Below are positions 14,825 through 16,232 of a DNA stretch of 16,232 nt, one piece after another. Within the stretch, counting starts at the first letter, position 1. Every line of letters starts with the position of its first letter. Made by a program: the position numbers and the translations under genes. The notes under the pieces are model-generated. The model was given only the letters and a program-made list of their open reading frames with translations. It did no database searches and was not told where the DNA came from. Source of the DNA: Desulfobacterales bacterium (GTDB lineage Bacteria; Desulfobacterota; Desulfobacteria; Desulfobacterales; JAFDCJ01); NCBI GenBank assembly GCA_020345785.1, contig CP070771.1, forward strand, positions 5,340,711 through 5,356,942, in the 5' to 3' direction.

Positions 14825-15376
14825 ATGAAATTCTATCAGATCGGATTAATATTTGCTTTGATTTTAGGAATCGCGGACGTGGCAACCGCCACAACACTCC
14901 CTCAAAGTTGGCGCACAAAATCTTCCCAACAGCTCCCGCAAGTGCCTTTCTCAGAGGACGAGCTGTTCAATGCGTCTCCTTTTGATCCTGCCGTCCAAGA
15001 GCGGACGTTTTATGCCGTGGCAGAAATAATGCACATCAAGCACTTGGATCCCAAGCTTGCTATGCCGACAGTGATTGTGAACACAACCATACCTGCAGAA
15101 AAGATTTCAGAATACACCGGATTTGATTTTGGATCGAACGAAATCCATTATTTTAGCTATTTAAAGAACGCCATTCTTATTTCCGATGATGCTAAAGTTC
15201 ACAATCTGGCCCACGAGATGGCGCACTATTTTCAATTTTACTACCGCCTGAAAGGTAATCCTAAAAATTTGGTCAATGACCCGGAACCAGAAGCCATCCG
15301 GATACAGTATTTATTCAGAGCCGATAATCGTACTTTCGCCGCGCGCAATTCATTTTATACAAATCGTCAAAATTAA
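14825..15376 (+). CDS. Small secreted HExxH zinc-metallopeptidase-like protein
   Basis: 183 residues from ATG 14825, with GGAGG eleven bases upstream. A TTG at 14807 in frame would remove that spacing and is unlikely. Residues 1-22 form a Sec signal peptide (cleavage near ATA-TT). The motif LAHEMAHYFQ (128-137) gives zinc ligands His130 and His134 and catalytic Glu131. A downstream EPEAIRIQ (154-161) offers Glu156 as third ligand, a gluzincin-like spacing resembling DUF6647-type proteins. At 183 residues it is very short for a peptidase and lacks extra domains. It is visibly AT-rich: 60-base line 15121-15180 has 17 G/C, against 31 in line 11041-11100 of the large cluster, suggesting a different origin. 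Function unknown; a processing or cell-wall peptidase is possible. Confidence 0.8.
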   Translation: MKFYQIGLIFALILGIADVATATTLPQSWRTKSSQQLPQVPFSEDELFNASPFDPAVQERTFYAVAEIMHIKHLDPKLAMPTVIVNTTIPAEKISEYTGFDFGSNEIHYFSYLKNAILISDDAKVHNLAHEMAHYFQFYYRLKGNPKNLVNDPEPEAIRIQYLFRADNRTFAARNSFYTNRQN

Positions 15377-15549
15377 CTCTGAATTCGCCTTTTTTATGGT
15401 CGATTTTTAAACTTTCGTATAAAATATTTTGCGTTGATAATATGACAGAATAGGAATAAAAAGGCTTCGTTTTCTTCATCTGTATATTCGATCTCCGATC
15501 CAATGCTGATCAAATCAGCAACCACCGGCAGTGCTGGGGGTATGAGTAA

Positions 15550-15566
15550 GGCCCCTGGAAGGGGCC
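15550..15566. repeat. Strong GC-rich hairpin
   Basis: GGCCCCT-GGA-AGGGGCC is a perfect 7-bp stem with a 3-base loop in otherwise AT-rich DNA. Neither side is followed by a T-tract, so it is not a standard intrinsic terminator. It sits between the metallopeptidase gene and the transporter promoter and may be a dispersed palindrome or an mRNA 3'-end stabiliser. Confidence 0.5.
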
Positions 15567-15653
15567 GGGACATTGCCCTGCCAGTGATCGCTGATTTCTG
15601 ATTTTCCCTCCATATTTCTTTCTCAGCCAAAAATATAAATTTTCCCCAACACC

Positions 15654-15680
15654 TTGACAGGTTGAAATGATTCCTATAAA
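15654..15680 (+). promoter_or_regulatory. Sigma70-type promoter for the substrate-binding protein gene
   Basis: TTGACA (15654-15659, perfect -35) is followed after 15 bases by TATAAA (15675-15680, five of six). The spacer is shorter than the usual 17, so strength is uncertain. The start site would be near 15687, giving a leader of about 68 bases. Confidence 0.45.
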
Positions 15681-15754
15681 GTTTCTGAATCTTAATCATA
15701 GATTCACATCCACGTTAAAATTAACGCCAATAAAATTTGAAAGGAGGATACACA

Positions 15755-16232
15755 ATGAAAAAAGTTGTGAGATACGGATTGTGCGTGTTGAGTCTGATGC
15801 TAGTTATCGGGATGATCTTCCCGGCAGGGGCTCTGGCTCAAAAGACAATTAAAATAGGTGCTATTTATCCTCTGACCGGCGGTGCAGCCGCGGCCGGTCG
15901 TGAGCTGCGCGCCGGCGTGGAGCTCGCCGTGGAGCTCGCCAACAATATGATGGCGGATATCGACATGAGCATGGCCAAAAACGACGGCATCACAAGCATG
16001 GGCGGCGCCAAGATCGAGATCATTTTTAAAGATCACGAAGGCAATCCCACCCTGGGCGCCGACCTGGCCAAAAAATTGATTTTGGATGACAAAGTGGACG
16101 GTCTGCTGGGCTGCTACCACAGCTCCGTCACAAAGACCGTCAGCGCCGTCGCCGAACAGTATGGCGTTCCCATGATCAACGGTTCATCCACCTCCCCGGC
16201 CCTGACCAAACGCGGCTTCAAATGGTTCTGGC
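15755..16232 (+). CDS. ABC transporter substrate-binding protein, LivK/branched-chain amino acid type (partial, 5' end)
   Basis: 159 codons are visible and the gene runs off the window. The start is certain: ATG 15755 follows AAAGGAGG at seven bases. Residues 1-28 are a Sec signal peptide ending ALA, with cleavage before QKTIKIG. The mature start IKIGAIYPLTGGAAAAGRELRAGVELAVELAN is the hallmark opening of the Peripla_BP_6 (LivK, AmiC, UrtA) family. Further family features are IEIIFKDHEGNP (87-98), VDGLLGCYHSSVT (114-126) and the ligand-lobe VPMINGSSTSPALT. The ligand could be a branched-chain amino acid, amide, urea or another small organic acid. Permease and ATPase genes would be expected beyond 16232. 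In this group of organisms many such genes are scattered. Confidence 0.92.
   Translation, partial: MKKVVRYGLCVLSLMLVIGMIFPAGALAQKTIKIGAIYPLTGGAAAAGRELRAGVELAVELANNMMADIDMSMAKNDGITSMGGAKIEIIFKDHEGNPTLGADLAKKLILDDKVDGLLGCYHSSVTKTVSAVAEQYGVPMINGSSTSPALTKRGFKWFW

Larger units (their letters stand above)
15377..15754. other. Intergenic region upstream of the transporter gene
   Basis: This 378-base AT-rich stretch holds a GC-rich hairpin (15550-15566) and the transporter promoter (15654-15680). Short minus-strand open frames (15315-15503 and 15394-15699) have no ribosome-binding site, no recognisable motif and overlap these signals, so I do not call genes here. No clear terminator follows the metallopeptidase gene, although T-runs occur at 15392-15397 and 15405-15409. 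Confidence 0.6.

Noticed and set aside
15394..15699. 101-codon minus-strand frame
   Set aside because: It spans the GC-rich hairpin and the -35/-10 of the transporter gene, has no recognisable motif and no good ribosome-binding site.

Overview
The window looks like chromosomal DNA from a Gram-negative, probably anaerobic bacterium of the Desulfobacterota (former Deltaproteobacteria) type. This rests on gene content, on many periplasm-directed proteins (Sec and Tat signals), on a LivK-type substrate-binding protein and on roughly 50% GC with REP-like intergenic repeats. No rRNA or other phylogenetic marker is present, so the assignment is an inference.

Layout. (1) 1-1233: the 3' end of an unidentified + strand gene, then a convergent secreted metallo-beta-lactamase-fold gene, then an intergenic stretch with a small hairpin and an array of seven 7-bp repeats. 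(2) 1234-13050, all on the minus strand and read right to left: a large envelope gene cluster. In order of transcription it encodes a 1054-aa DUF4175-like membrane/coiled-coil protein, a secreted HExxH peptidase with TPRs, a MoxR AAA+ ATPase, a DUF58 protein, a BatA-type VWA membrane protein, a Tat-exported DUF4159 protein, and a VWA/GATase1-like membrane protein. Junctions are tight (three ATGA overlaps, one TTGA overlap, one 4-base gap), except for a 237-base gap with a REP-like hairpin before the DUF4159 gene. (3) 13051-13320: the control region of that cluster, with a good sigma70 promoter whose -10 lies inside a strong Fur-box match, followed by a long leader with a terminator-like hairpin close to the start codon. 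(4) 13321-14352: a zinc-dependent polyol-type dehydrogenase, minus strand. (5) 14353-15754: an AT-richer island holding a candidate sigma54 promoter with possible enhancer sites and a small secreted HExxH protein gene. (6) 15755-end: the start of a branched-chain-amino-acid-type ABC transporter binding protein.

How the genes may work together. The MoxR-DUF58-BatA-DUF4159-VWA/GATase-DUF4175 set is a recurring cluster related to the Bat (aerotolerance) operons. The usual model is that the MoxR ATPase acts as a chaperone on VWA-domain partners at or across the inner membrane. Here the set also carries a periplasmic metallopeptidase and is apparently placed under iron control by Fur. A Fur-controlled, peptidase-containing MoxR/VWA envelope system is the best candidate for something new in this window. 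The other leads are the sigma54-type control of a lone secreted metallopeptidase and a metallo-beta-lactamase-fold protein with an altered metal motif.
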